From the NCBI GenBank assembly GCA_031379665.1, contig JANNFI010000107.1, positions 1-64,000 of the forward strand: a stretch of DNA of 64,000 nucleotides, written 5' to 3'. Every line of letters begins with the position of its first letter. Positions within the stretch are counted from its first letter, which is position 1. The notes under the pieces are model-generated. The model was not told the origin of the DNA, did no database searches, and was given only the letters and a program-made list of their open reading frames with translations. The position numbers and the translations under genes are program-made. The DNA comes from SZUA-254 sp031379665. GTDB lineage: Bacteria; Bacteroidota; Ignavibacteria; UBA10030; SZUA-254. Below are positions 16,076 to 24,738 of this stretch, one piece after another.

Positions 16076-18061
16076 ATGAACGAGCCGGCAGACACGGTCG
16101 GGTCCCTCTACCCGACGCTCATCGTGCTCCTCCCGTTGCTGGGTTTCCTCGTGAACGGCCTGGCCGGCAGGAAGCTGGCCTCCGAAACGGTCAGCGGAAT
16201 CATCGGGAGCGGCGCCGTCGGGATCTCGTTCCTGCTATCGCTCCTTGTCCTCGTCGATCTGACCGGCCGGCCGGCGGAATCGCGCGCGTACACCGTGACA
16301 CTCTTCGAGTGGATCGCCGCGGGCGGACTCGCCGTCAACGCGGCGTTCCAGGTCGACCAGCTTTCCGTGATGATGATGCTCATCATCACGGGCGTCGGCT
16401 TCCTCATCCACGTCTATTCCATCGGTTACATGCACGGCGATCCGGCCTTCTGGAGATTTTTCGCCTACCTGAACCTCTTCATCTTCATGATGCTCGTCCT
16501 CGTGATGGCCGATAATTTCCTTTTGATGTTCCTTGGCTGGGAGGGGGTGGGGTTGTGCTCGTACCTGCTGATCGGATTCTGGCACACGCGGAAATTCGAC
16601 ACCGGGGGATATCCCCGGGGCGCCGCCACGACGCCGGACGCGGCCCGGAAGGCATTCGTGGTCAACCGGATCGGTGACGTCGGGTTCCTCGTCGCGATGT
16701 TCATGCTCTTTGACGCGACGGGGACGCTCGATTTCGGGGATGTCTTCACGCAGGCCCCCGCCCGCTTCACCTCCGGCGAACCGTTGATCGTCGCGATCAC
16801 GCTCCTTCTTTTCCTCGGCGCGACCGGAAAATCGGCCCAGATCCCGCTCTATATATGGCTGCCCGACGCGATGGCCGGCCCGACTCCGGTGAGCGCGCTG
16901 ATCCACGCCGCAACGATGGTGACCGCGGGCATCTACATGGTGGCGCGGTGCTCCGTACTGTTCGTCCTCGCGCCGGTGACGATGGAGGTAGTCGCCATCG
17001 TTGGCATCGCGACGGCATTTTTTGCCGCGACGATGGGGCTGGTCCAGACGGACATCAAGAAAATTCTCGCATACTCGACGGTCAGCCAGCTCGGTTACAT
17101 GTTCGCGGGCCTGGGGGTGGGGGCGTTCACCGCAGGGCTTTTCCACGTAATGACCCACGCGTTCTTCAAGGCGCTACTCTTTCTCGGCGCGGGCGCCGTC
17201 ATCCATGCCCTCCACGACGAGCAGGACGTGACGAAAATGGGGGGCCTGAAAAAATTCATGCCCGGCACCTATCGTACACAGCTCATCGCCGCGCTGGCCA
17301 TCGCCGGCGTTCCCCCCCTCGCGGGGTTCTTCAGCAAGGACGAGATCCTCTGGAAGACCTTCTCGGAAGGCTCCGTGGTGATCTGGGGATTGGGATGGCT
17401 GACCGCCGGCCTCACCGCTTTCTACATGTTCAGGATGATGACGCTGGTCTTCGAGGGTGAACCCCGGTTCGGCCACGACAAGCATCCCCACGAGGCCCCG
17501 GCGACAATGTTGATCCCGCTGGTGGTCCTGGCGGTCCTCTCCGCCGCCGGCGGCTTCCTCGGCATTCCCCACGCCCTCGGTGGTGGAAACATTCTCGAGA
17601 CGTGGCTCGAGCCGGTCTTCGAGCGGTCGTCGAGGATCCTCCCGCCGTCCACGCACGGAAGCCTTGCGACGGAGTACGTTTTAATGGCCCTTTCGGTGGG
17701 TATCGGTCTCGCAGGGGTCATCCTCGCCAGGAAACTCTACGTCTCCCGCCGCGATGTCGTGGACAGGTTCGCCACCCGGTTTTCGTCGCTCTACGCATTG
17801 CTGTTCAATAAATACTACATCGACGAAGTTCTCGACGCCGTGGTCGTGCGCCCGGTGAAGGTGGGATCACAGCGACTCCTATGGAAGTGGATCGACGCAG
17901 GAATCATCGACGGGACGGTAAACGGGTGCGCGCACGCGTTGACTGCCCTCTCCACCGTCGCCCGGAAAATCCAGACGGGGAACGTCTCGAACTACGGCCT
18001 CGCCATCCTGATCGGCATCTCGCTGTTGCTCGGGTTCATCATCGCAGGGTGGAACGGATGA
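16076..18061 (+). CDS. nuoL: NADH-quinone oxidoreductase subunit L
   Basis: A 661-residue antiporter-like proton-pumping subunit at the distal end of the membrane arm. Visible signatures include LMFLGWEGVGLCSYLLIGFW with the key glutamate in helix 5, QIPLYIWLPDAMAGPTPVSA with the broken helix 7, and LVQTDIKKILAYSTVSQLGY with the channel lysines. The long C-terminal lateral helix and anchoring helix characteristic of NuoL follow (about 560-661). Its stop overlaps nuoM by four bases. Confidence 0.96.
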   Translation: MNEPADTVGSLYPTLIVLLPLLGFLVNGLAGRKLASETVSGIIGSGAVGISFLLSLLVLVDLTGRPAESRAYTVTLFEWIAAGGLAVNAAFQVDQLSVMMMLIITGVGFLIHVYSIGYMHGDPAFWRFFAYLNLFIFMMLVLVMADNFLLMFLGWEGVGLCSYLLIGFWHTRKFDTGGYPRGAATTPDAARKAFVVNRIGDVGFLVAMFMLFDATGTLDFGDVFTQAPARFTSGEPLIVAITLLLFLGATGKSAQIPLYIWLPDAMAGPTPVSALIHAATMVTAGIYMVARCSVLFVLAPVTMEVVAIVGIATAFFAATMGLVQTDIKKILAYSTVSQLGYMFAGLGVGAFTAGLFHVMTHAFFKALLFLGAGAVIHALHDEQDVTKMGGLKKFMPGTYRTQLIAALAIAGVPPLAGFFSKDEILWKTFSEGSVVIWGLGWLTAGLTAFYMFRMMTLVFEGEPRFGHDKHPHEAPATMLIPLVVLAVLSAAGGFLGIPHALGGGNILETWLEPVFERSSRILPPSTHGSLATEYVLMALSVGIGLAGVILARKLYVSRRDVVDRFATRFSSLYALLFNKYYIDEVLDAVVVRPVKVGSQRLLWKWIDAGIIDGTVNGCAHALTALSTVARKIQTGNVSNYGLAILIGISLLLGFIIAGWNG

Positions 18062-19647
18062 CGGTGGAATCGCTCCTGATCCTGGTCCTCGCCCTTCCGG
18101 CCGCCGGCGCCCTGTCGGTTCTGCTCCTCGGCAGGTCGTCGGTCGCGGTCGTGAAGGGTGTCGGCCTCGCCTTCTCCCTCGCGGCGTTCGCCGCATCGCT
18201 CGCCGTCGCCTTTGCCTTCGATCCCTCGGCAGCGGGTTTCCAGATGGTGAGCCGGTACCCTTGGGTGGATACCCTCGCGATTTCATTCCACGTCGGGATC
18301 GACGGCATGTCGCTTCTCCTGATCCTGCTCACGACATTCATGACGCCGATCGCCCTCCTCGCCTCGTGGAATTCAATCGAAAAACGGGTGAAGGAGTACG
18401 TCATCATGATGCTCCTTTTGGAAGCGGGGATCCTCGGCGTCTTCACGGCGCTCGACATCTTTCTGTTCTACATATTTTGGGAGGCGATGCTCATCCCGAT
18501 GTATTTCATCATCGGGATCTGGGGCGGGTCGAACCGGGTCTACGCCGCCGTTAAATTCTTCCTCTACACGATGACCGGCAGTCTGCTGATGCTGGTCGCG
18601 ATCATCTGGCTGGGGTACCAGGGACCCCTCCAGGTCGGCCAGTCCTTCACCACGGATCTGGTGAAGCTTTACGAGGTTGGTCCGCTCCTCCCGGCGCAGG
18701 TCCAACTCTGGATGTTCCTGGCGTTTACGCTCAGCTTCGCGATCAAGGTGCCACTCTTTCCGCTCCACACCTGGCTCCCCGATGCCCACGTCGAGGCGCC
18801 AACAGCGGGGAGCGTGATGCTCGCCGCTGTCCTCCTCAAGATGGGGACCTACGGATTCCTCAGGTTTAGCGTGCCGCTCTTTCCCGCGGCCACGCTGGCT
18901 TGCATCCCCTGGCTTTCGGCGCTGGCCGTCATCGGGATCGTGTACGGCGCTCTGGTGTCGATGGTCCAGACGGACATCAAGAAGCTCGTGGCATATTCGT
19001 CGGTCAGTCACCTTGGGTTCGTCGTACTCGGCATCTTTGCTCTGACGGAGGAAAGCGTTCAGGGCGGGGTGCTTCAGATGGTCAACCACGGCCTCTCCAC
19101 GGGGGCGCTCTTCCTTCTGGTTGGGATGATGTACGAACGCCGGCATACGCGCGAGATCGCTGAGTTCGGCGGGCTTGCCAGGGTGGTGCCGGTGCTCGCG
19201 GTCTTCTTCATGATCGTGTCGCTCTCGTCGATCGGGCTTCCCGGCCTGAACGGGTTCGTGGGGGAGTTCCTCATCCTGGTCGGCGCTTACGCTTCTCCGT
19301 ACCTCAGCGTTTGGTTCGCCATCATCAGTTCGACGGGGATCATCTTTGCAGCCATCTATCTTCTCTGGATGTACCAGCGCGTATTCCTGGGCGAGAATCT
19401 CAACCCGAAAAACGGATCGTTGAAGGATCTCTCCACCAGGGAAGTGTTCGTCCTCGTCCCCGTTGTTTTCCTCATCGTCTGGATTGGTGTGTTCCCCGGG
19501 ACTTTTCTGAAGCTCTCGGGACGGAGTACGCAGGAGCTCGTCAACGCGTTCCGACGCGCGACATCTGGAGTCAGCGCCGATGCCGTCCCCTCGAGCGGGG
19601 TGGGTGCAGAGAGCGCTCCCCGACCCCTGACGCCGCCGGTTCGTTGA
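18058..19647 (+). CDS. nuoM: NADH-quinone oxidoreductase subunit M
   Basis: A 529-residue antiporter-like subunit. FYIFWEAMLIPMYFIIGIWG carries the conserved glutamate of helix 5. PLFPLHTWLPDAHVEAPTAG and MVQTDIKKLVAYSSVSHLGF are the other family signatures. The ATG at 18058 overlaps the nuoL stop; the frame is open further upstream inside nuoL, but that extension is arginine-rich and is a shadow. The C-terminal 30 residues are low-complexity Ser/Ala/Pro. Confidence 0.95.
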   Translation: MTVESLLILVLALPAAGALSVLLLGRSSVAVVKGVGLAFSLAAFAASLAVAFAFDPSAAGFQMVSRYPWVDTLAISFHVGIDGMSLLLILLTTFMTPIALLASWNSIEKRVKEYVIMMLLLEAGILGVFTALDIFLFYIFWEAMLIPMYFIIGIWGGSNRVYAAVKFFLYTMTGSLLMLVAIIWLGYQGPLQVGQSFTTDLVKLYEVGPLLPAQVQLWMFLAFTLSFAIKVPLFPLHTWLPDAHVEAPTAGSVMLAAVLLKMGTYGFLRFSVPLFPAATLACIPWLSALAVIGIVYGALVSMVQTDIKKLVAYSSVSHLGFVVLGIFALTEESVQGGVLQMVNHGLSTGALFLLVGMMYERRHTREIAEFGGLARVVPVLAVFFMIVSLSSIGLPGLNGFVGEFLILVGAYASPYLSVWFAIISSTGIIFAAIYLLWMYQRVFLGENLNPKNGSLKDLSTREVFVLVPVVFLIVWIGVFPGTFLKLSGRSTQELVNAFRRATSGVSADAVPSSGVGAESAPRPLTPPVR

Positions 19648-19786
19648 CGGTTCTCACGGCTGACCATCCGCCTGGATGCAGGTGGGACCGGAGTTGCGCC
19701 ATTGTATCTTGTCGGGAAAATTCCTAATTTCAGGCAATTATTCGACTTCCAACGACCCGAACACCGATATCATCCCGACCGAGCTG

Positions 19787-21190
19787 ATGCCAATCGACTA
19801 TAACGTTGCATTCCCCCTGGCCTTGATCTGCTCCCTTGGGATTCTCGTTCTTATCACGGATGCAGTGATCACTAAATCGGGGGCGATCAGTTACTGGATG
19901 AGCGTCGCCGGCCTGACCATCATCGGCGCCTTCCTCTTCCCGGGGATCGAACTGAACGGAGGGGTCCCGGCACCGAGCGGACTTTCCCGTCTTTTCTGCA
20001 CGATCTTCATCGCGTCGGGCCTCCTGACGGTGATCTTTTCACGCGACTACCTTCGACGTCTCGGGTCGGAACGCGGCGAATACTACCTCATGATCATTTT
20101 TTCGGTGGCGGGGATGATGCTGATGGCGCTCGCCACCGACCTCGTGATACTGTTCCTCGGGCTGGAGCTGATGTCGATTTGCCTCTATGTGCTCGCGGGG
20201 TACCTCCGGACGCGTATCTCGGGAAACGAGGCATCCCTGAAGTATTTCCTGCTCGGTGCATTCATCACGGGTTTCATCCTGTACGGCATCGCGCTCATCT
20301 ATGGATCAACCGGGAGCCTTTCGATCGACCGTCTCGTGGAGAGAATGCAGACGCCAGGCCAACCGGTACTCTTCTGGACCGGAGCGATTCTCCTTCTGGG
20401 CGGTTTCACATTCAAGGTGGGGGCCTTCCCGTTCCATATGTGGATCCCTGATGTCTACCAGGGTGCCCCGACGCCCGTGACGGCCCTGATGGCCACGGGT
20501 GCCAAGACGGCGGCATTCTCCGTCCTCGTGATGGTGTTCTCTCGCAGGGGGGGGATGAACTCAGGTCTGATCAGGGATGCGCTGTCGTTCCTCGCCGCTG
20601 CATCCATGATTGCGGGAAATGTCATGGCGCTCCGGCAGCAGAACGTGAAGCGGATGCTCGCTTACTCCAGCATCGCCCACGCCGGCTACATGCTGGTCGG
20701 CGTCGCGGCAGGCACTCCCCTGGGGAGCGAGGGGGTCGCGTTCTATTTATTCTCCTACCTGTTCATGAACCTCGGGGCGCTCGGCGTCGTGTCGATGCTC
20801 GAGGAGAAGGAGGAGAAGAACCTTGGCTACGATGATTACGCGGGACTTTCCACCGGGAATCCGGTCCTCGCCGCGCTGATGGCGGTATTTCTCTTCTCGC
20901 TCGCGGGACTCCCACCGTTCGGTGGATTCTTTGGAAAATACTTCGTGTTCGTGGCCGCCGTGGAATCGGGTCTCACCTGGCTTGCGATCCTTGGGGTGCT
21001 TGCGAGCCTGACGGGGGTGTATTATTACATCAGGCTGGTGATGGTGATGTACTTCCAGGAGAGTGAACGGGCATCGCCGTCCCCCATCCCTGTTGCAGCT
21101 TTCGCGGCGCTCATTCTTGCAGCCCTGATTAACCTGCAGTTAGGCATCCTCCCGTCCTCCCTCATTTCCCTCATCCACAACCTCCGGTAA
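19787..21190 (+). CDS. nuoN: NADH-quinone oxidoreductase subunit N
   Basis: A 467-residue antiporter-like subunit; the third of the L/M/N trio. Signatures include LVILFLGLELMSICLYVLAG with the helix-5 glutamate, AFPFHMWIPDVYQGAPTPVT and QQNVKRMLAYSSIAHAGYML. The ATG at 19787 (MPIDYNVAFPLALI) gives the usual short tail before helix 1; an upstream in-frame ATG at 19676 would add 37 polar residues and cannot be excluded. The 139-base gap after nuoM is longer than other gaps in the cluster and holds no recognised element. It ends four bases before the NAD(P)HX repair gene. Confidence 0.92.
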   Translation: MPIDYNVAFPLALICSLGILVLITDAVITKSGAISYWMSVAGLTIIGAFLFPGIELNGGVPAPSGLSRLFCTIFIASGLLTVIFSRDYLRRLGSERGEYYLMIIFSVAGMMLMALATDLVILFLGLELMSICLYVLAGYLRTRISGNEASLKYFLLGAFITGFILYGIALIYGSTGSLSIDRLVERMQTPGQPVLFWTGAILLLGGFTFKVGAFPFHMWIPDVYQGAPTPVTALMATGAKTAAFSVLVMVFSRRGGMNSGLIRDALSFLAAASMIAGNVMALRQQNVKRMLAYSSIAHAGYMLVGVAAGTPLGSEGVAFYLFSYLFMNLGALGVVSMLEEKEEKNLGYDDYAGLSTGNPVLAALMAVFLFSLAGLPPFGGFFGKYFVFVAAVESGLTWLAILGVLASLTGVYYYIRLVMVMYFQESERASPSPIPVAAFAALILAALINLQLGILPSSLISLIHNLR

Positions 21191-21194
21191 TCCC

Positions 21195-22766
21195 GTGGAT
21201 ATCGTCGTCACATCCGCCGAAATGCAGGCCTGTGACCGATACGCCATCGAACGGAATGGGGTACCGTCGTCGATCCTGATGGAGAACGCCGGCCGCTGCG
21301 TGGCGGATGTCGCCCGCGACCGGCTGCAGAGTACGGGCGGTAAGGACGCCATCATCGTCTGCGGGACGGGCAGGAACGGGGGAGACGGCTTCGTGGCGGC
21401 CAGGCACCTCGTGGAGAGCGGAGTGCGGGTTCGGGTGATGCTGATCGGCAGGCGAACCGGGTTGAAGGGCGATCCCCGGGCACAGTTTGACATCCTCCGC
21501 TCGCTGAGCCGGGAGTCCGGAATGCGGGACCTCCTGGATCTGGTCGTCGATCCGACCGGACGTTCGGTGGCGGCCGCGAAACAACCAGCTCTCATCGTCG
21601 ACGCGCTCTTCGGAATCGGATTCCGGGGGAGGCTCACGGGTGGCTTCCGCAAGGTCGTCGCCTGGATCAACCTCCAACGGGTTCCGACAATATCCGTGGA
21701 CATCCCCTCCGGCCTTGATGCGGACACCGGACGGGTGGCAGACGTCTGCGTCAGGGCGGACTCCACCGTGACGATGGGTTTCCTGAAATCCGGCCTGCTG
21801 ATCGGTCGGGGGCCGGAGATGAGCGGGGAAATCGTCACGGCCGGGCTCGGTATCCCGTTGCGAACGCCCCGGTGTTCCGGAGGGGAGATGTTTGTTCCAC
21901 AGAGGGATGATGTGCGAACGGCGTTACCACGGAGGAGGTTCGACGCCCACAAACATTCCGTGGGGAAGATATTGATCTTTGCCGGCTCGGTCGGTTATAC
22001 CGGAGCCGCCGCCCTGACGGCGATGTCTGCGTTGAAATCCGGCGCAGGGGCGGTCATCCTTGCGACACCCGCATCAGTCCATTCAATCCTTGCGAAAAAA
22101 CTCACCGAAGTCATGGTGCGCCCACTCAAGGATTCGCCGGATGGGGCATTCTGCCCGGAATCACTTGAGTCGGTAGGTAGGGAGCTGGATTGGGCCGATG
22201 TCATCATCGCCGGGCCCGGAATCGGGCCGACTCGGCTGGCAGGAGCGTTCATAGAGAAATTGCTAAAAACGAGCGGGAAACGGTTTGTCTTCGATGCAGA
22301 TGGTTTGTCCCATATCGCCCAAAATAACGTCGCCCGGGGCAACCTGCGTAAGAATAGGTGCATCCTGACGCCCCATGCGGGTGAGTTCTCACGCCTCGCC
22401 GGCCTCGATAACACAGAATTGGAAGAGGACAGACTTGGGTTGGCCAGGAACTATGTAAAACGCAACAAAATTACCCTTATTTTAAAAGGCGCCCCGACAC
22501 TCACGGTCGATTCTGATGGCACGGCATTCTTCAACCCTACGGGGAACAGGGGAATGGCTACCGCCGGGATGGGTGACGTCCTCGCCGGAATAGTTGGGGC
22601 CCTCTGGGCGGAAACCGGTGATACCATCAGTGCGGCGTACTCCGGGGCATACCTGCACGGCGAGGCAGGGGATCAGGCGATGAACCGCTTGGGTTATCGT
22701 TCATTGATGGCTGGAGATTTGTTGAATCAATTGCCGCAAGTGTTTAAGGAGTATGATGATAATTGA
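21195..22766 (+). CDS. nnr: Bifunctional NAD(P)H-hydrate epimerase / ADP-dependent dehydratase
   Basis: A 523-residue fusion that repairs damaged hydrated NADH and NADPH. The N-terminal ~215 residues form the YjeF-N epimerase domain (MENAGRCVADVA, CGTGRNGGDGFVAAR, SVDIPSGLDADTG). The C-terminal ~290 residues are the ribokinase-like dehydratase, with HKHSVGKILIFAGS and the anion-hole motif TAGMGDVLAGIVGAL. The start is GTG at 21195. Its position right after the complex I genes makes sense because both handle NADH, though this is association only. Confidence 0.93.
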   Translation: MDIVVTSAEMQACDRYAIERNGVPSSILMENAGRCVADVARDRLQSTGGKDAIIVCGTGRNGGDGFVAARHLVESGVRVRVMLIGRRTGLKGDPRAQFDILRSLSRESGMRDLLDLVVDPTGRSVAAAKQPALIVDALFGIGFRGRLTGGFRKVVAWINLQRVPTISVDIPSGLDADTGRVADVCVRADSTVTMGFLKSGLLIGRGPEMSGEIVTAGLGIPLRTPRCSGGEMFVPQRDDVRTALPRRRFDAHKHSVGKILIFAGSVGYTGAAALTAMSALKSGAGAVILATPASVHSILAKKLTEVMVRPLKDSPDGAFCPESLESVGRELDWADVIIAGPGIGPTRLAGAFIEKLLKTSGKRFVFDADGLSHIAQNNVARGNLRKNRCILTPHAGEFSRLAGLDNTELEEDRLGLARNYVKRNKITLILKGAPTLTVDSDGTAFFNPTGNRGMATAGMGDVLAGIVGALWAETGDTISAAYSGAYLHGEAGDQAMNRLGYRSLMAGDLLNQLPQVFKEYDDN

Positions 22767-23182
22767 TTCCATTGAACGATAAATTGAAATCATTTTTTCG
22801 TTACCAGATGCCTGCTATCGTGTGGGCGGTCTGCATCTATGTCGCCTCCTCGGTACCCTCCGGGCGACTCCAATGGTGGCTTTTACATCGTTGGGATAAG
22901 GCGGTTCATCTCATCATTTTTTTCATTTTCGGCCTCCTGGTATACAGGGCGCTTCACAAGGGGAGTGAACCCTTTCAATTTTCATACAAACGTATCTTTT
23001 TGATGCTCTTCATCGTCCTGGGTTATGGTCTTCTCGACGAATTGAATCAGGCGAATACCCCTGGAAGGAGCGTGGATATGAGGGACCTTCTGGCAGACGT
23101 CACCGGCGGAATCCTCGCCGGGGGTGCCGCCCTGGTCACGCATCGTTTTTTCAACCGTCGGGGACGGGAAACCAGGACTTGA
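22763..23182 (+). CDS. VanZ-like family membrane protein
   Basis: A 139-residue membrane protein with four predicted helices. The VanZ-family signature DELNQANTPGRSVDMRDLLAD is spread over residues ~94-114 (DE..Q....GR....D). The TTG at 22763 overlaps the preceding stop and has AAGGAG at 22746-22751, 11 bases upstream; ATG at 22808 is a shorter alternative. Despite the name, members outside vancomycin-resistance clusters have no proven role, and nothing nearby suggests resistance. Confidence 0.8.
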   Translation: MIPLNDKLKSFFRYQMPAIVWAVCIYVASSVPSGRLQWWLLHRWDKAVHLIIFFIFGLLVYRALHKGSEPFQFSYKRIFLMLFIVLGYGLLDELNQANTPGRSVDMRDLLADVTGGILAGGAALVTHRFFNRRGRETRT

Positions 23183-23200
23183 CGCGCTATCGCTCAATTT

Positions 23201-23230
23201 TTGTTTCTCGTTCCGCATTTCGTTATTTTT
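23201..23230 (+). promoter_or_regulatory. Candidate promoter abutting the tgt start codon
   Basis: TTG at 23201-23203 (preceded by T) and TATTTTT at 23224-23230 are separated by 20 bases. The second element ends two bases before the tgt ATG, so transcription would start at or just inside the start codon and give a leaderless or nearly leaderless mRNA. Confidence 0.42.
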
Positions 23231-23231
23231 A

Positions 23232-24356
23232 ATGGATTTTAAAGTCGTATCCACATGTGCTGATGCAAGGGCCGGCGTGCTTCGGACCGGTCACGGCGAG
23301 ATCACTACGCCGGTATTCATGCCGGTGGGAACACAGGGGGCTGTCAAGGCCGTTTCACCCAGGGACCTTCGGGAGATCGGGGTCGATATCATTCTGGGAA
23401 ATACGTATCACCTCTACCTGCGCCCGGGGACCGGGATACTCTCCGCCGGAGGAGGGCTTCACCGCTTCGCTGGCTGGGAACGGCCGATCCTCACCGACAG
23501 CGGGGGATTTCAGGTCTACAGCCTGACGAAGCTCAGGAAGGTGGATCAGGAGGGTGTGACCTTTCAATCGCATCTCGACGGTTCGTCGCATCGGTTCACC
23601 CCGGAGAGCGTCATCCGGACACAACGGGTGATAGGATCCGACATCATGATGGTGTTGGACGAATGCCCGCCGTTCCCGTGCGACGAACGGTACGCTTCGG
23701 AATCGAATCACAGAACGATGGACTGGGCGGCGCGGTGTCTTGCGGAGTACAGGTCGGGCGCCGGGTTGTACGGCCACGAGCAGGCCATCTTCGGAATCGC
23801 CCAGGGCGCGACCTATCCCCGTATCCGGGAACGGTCTGTCCAGGAGCTCGTCGGGATGGGTTTCAACGGTTATGCGATTGGCGGATTGGCCGTCGGCGAG
23901 CCCGCGACATCGATGTACGAAATGGTCGAGGTCTGCGTCCGCCATATCCCCAGGGGTAGTCCGAGGTACCTGATGGGGGTGGGGACGCCCGCGAACCTAC
24001 TCGAGGCCGTCGAGAGGGGGGTCGACATGTTCGACTGCGTCCTACCGACACGGAACGGGCGGAACGCGATGGCGTTCACCAGAAACGGGCCGCTGACGCT
24101 CACCAACGCGCGCCACGCGAACGATTTCACGCCGCTCGACGACGAGTGCGGCTGTTACACCTGTCGGAATTTCACACGCGCCTACATCCGGCACCTGTTC
24201 ATGGCGCGGGAGATCCTCGGGCTCACCCTTGCAACGATCCACAACCTCTGGTTCTATCGGTGGCTGATGGAGAGTGCGAGGGAGCGGATTCTCGACGGGA
24301 GCTTTGGGGCGTGGAAAACCGGTTTACTCAGCGCCATCACGGCGACGAAACGATAA
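23232..24356 (+). CDS. tgt: Queuine / preQ1 tRNA-guanine transglycosylase
   Basis: A 374-residue enzyme that exchanges guanine-34 for preQ1 in tRNAs with GUN anticodons, in queuosine synthesis. The general-acid aspartate is in ILTDSGGFQVYSL. The nucleophile aspartate is in MFDCVLPTRNGRNA. The zinc ligands are CGCYTC plus the histidine of TIHNLWF. The ATG at 23232 is where homology begins; the upstream open frame is not Tgt-like. yajC follows 36 bases downstream, a pairing common in bacteria. Confidence 0.96.
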   Translation: MDFKVVSTCADARAGVLRTGHGEITTPVFMPVGTQGAVKAVSPRDLREIGVDIILGNTYHLYLRPGTGILSAGGGLHRFAGWERPILTDSGGFQVYSLTKLRKVDQEGVTFQSHLDGSSHRFTPESVIRTQRVIGSDIMMVLDECPPFPCDERYASESNHRTMDWAARCLAEYRSGAGLYGHEQAIFGIAQGATYPRIRERSVQELVGMGFNGYAIGGLAVGEPATSMYEMVEVCVRHIPRGSPRYLMGVGTPANLLEAVERGVDMFDCVLPTRNGRNAMAFTRNGPLTLTNARHANDFTPLDDECGCYTCRNFTRAYIRHLFMAREILGLTLATIHNLWFYRWLMESARERILDGSFGAWKTGLLSAITATKR

Positions 24357-24392
24357 TACACTGAACACCACATCAATCACACGGAGGATTCA

Positions 24393-24722
24393 TTGATCGA
24401 ACAGTATTTTCTACTCATGGCGCCCCAGGGTGCCGAAGGCGGCGGAAGTATGGTCAGCACCCTTGTCATGTTCTCGCTGATCATCCTGATTTTTTACTTC
24501 ATGATACTCAGGCCGCAGCAGAAAAGGCAGAAGGAACGGCAGAAGCTGCTCGAGGGCGTCAAGAAGGGTGACAGGATCACGACGATCGGCGGAATGCACG
24601 CCACCGTGCTTGGGATCGAGGATAAAATCGTCCTGGTCCAGATTGCCGACAACGTCAAGGTGAAAATCGACAAAACGGCCATTGCCAACGTGACGCGTCA
24701 ATCGGAAGGGGAGACCGCCTGA
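24393..24722 (+). CDS. yajC: Preprotein translocase subunit YajC
   Basis: A 109-residue single-span inner membrane protein that accompanies SecDF. The membrane segment (MVSTLVMFSLIILIFYFMIL) is followed at once by RPQQKRQKERQKLLEGVKKGD and a beta-rich tail with GDRITTIGGMHATV. The start is TTG at 24393 with a strong ribosome site (CGGAGGA, 24382-24388) at correct spacing. secD and secF are not adjacent here. Confidence 0.93.
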   Translation: MIEQYFLLMAPQGAEGGGSMVSTLVMFSLIILIFYFMILRPQQKRQKERQKLLEGVKKGDRITTIGGMHATVLGIEDKIVLVQIADNVKVKIDKTAIANVTRQSEGETA

Positions 24723-24738
24723 GGCGGTGAATTCGCCG

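Noticed and set aside
22763..23182. Vancomycin or teicoplanin resistance gene (VanZ)
   Set aside because: Only the broad family motif matches. No van ligase, dipeptidase or regulator is nearby, so a resistance role is not supported.
24723..24738. FMN riboswitch ahead of ribBA
   Set aside because: Only 16 bases separate yajC and the ribBA start, and no conserved RFN motif is present upstream.
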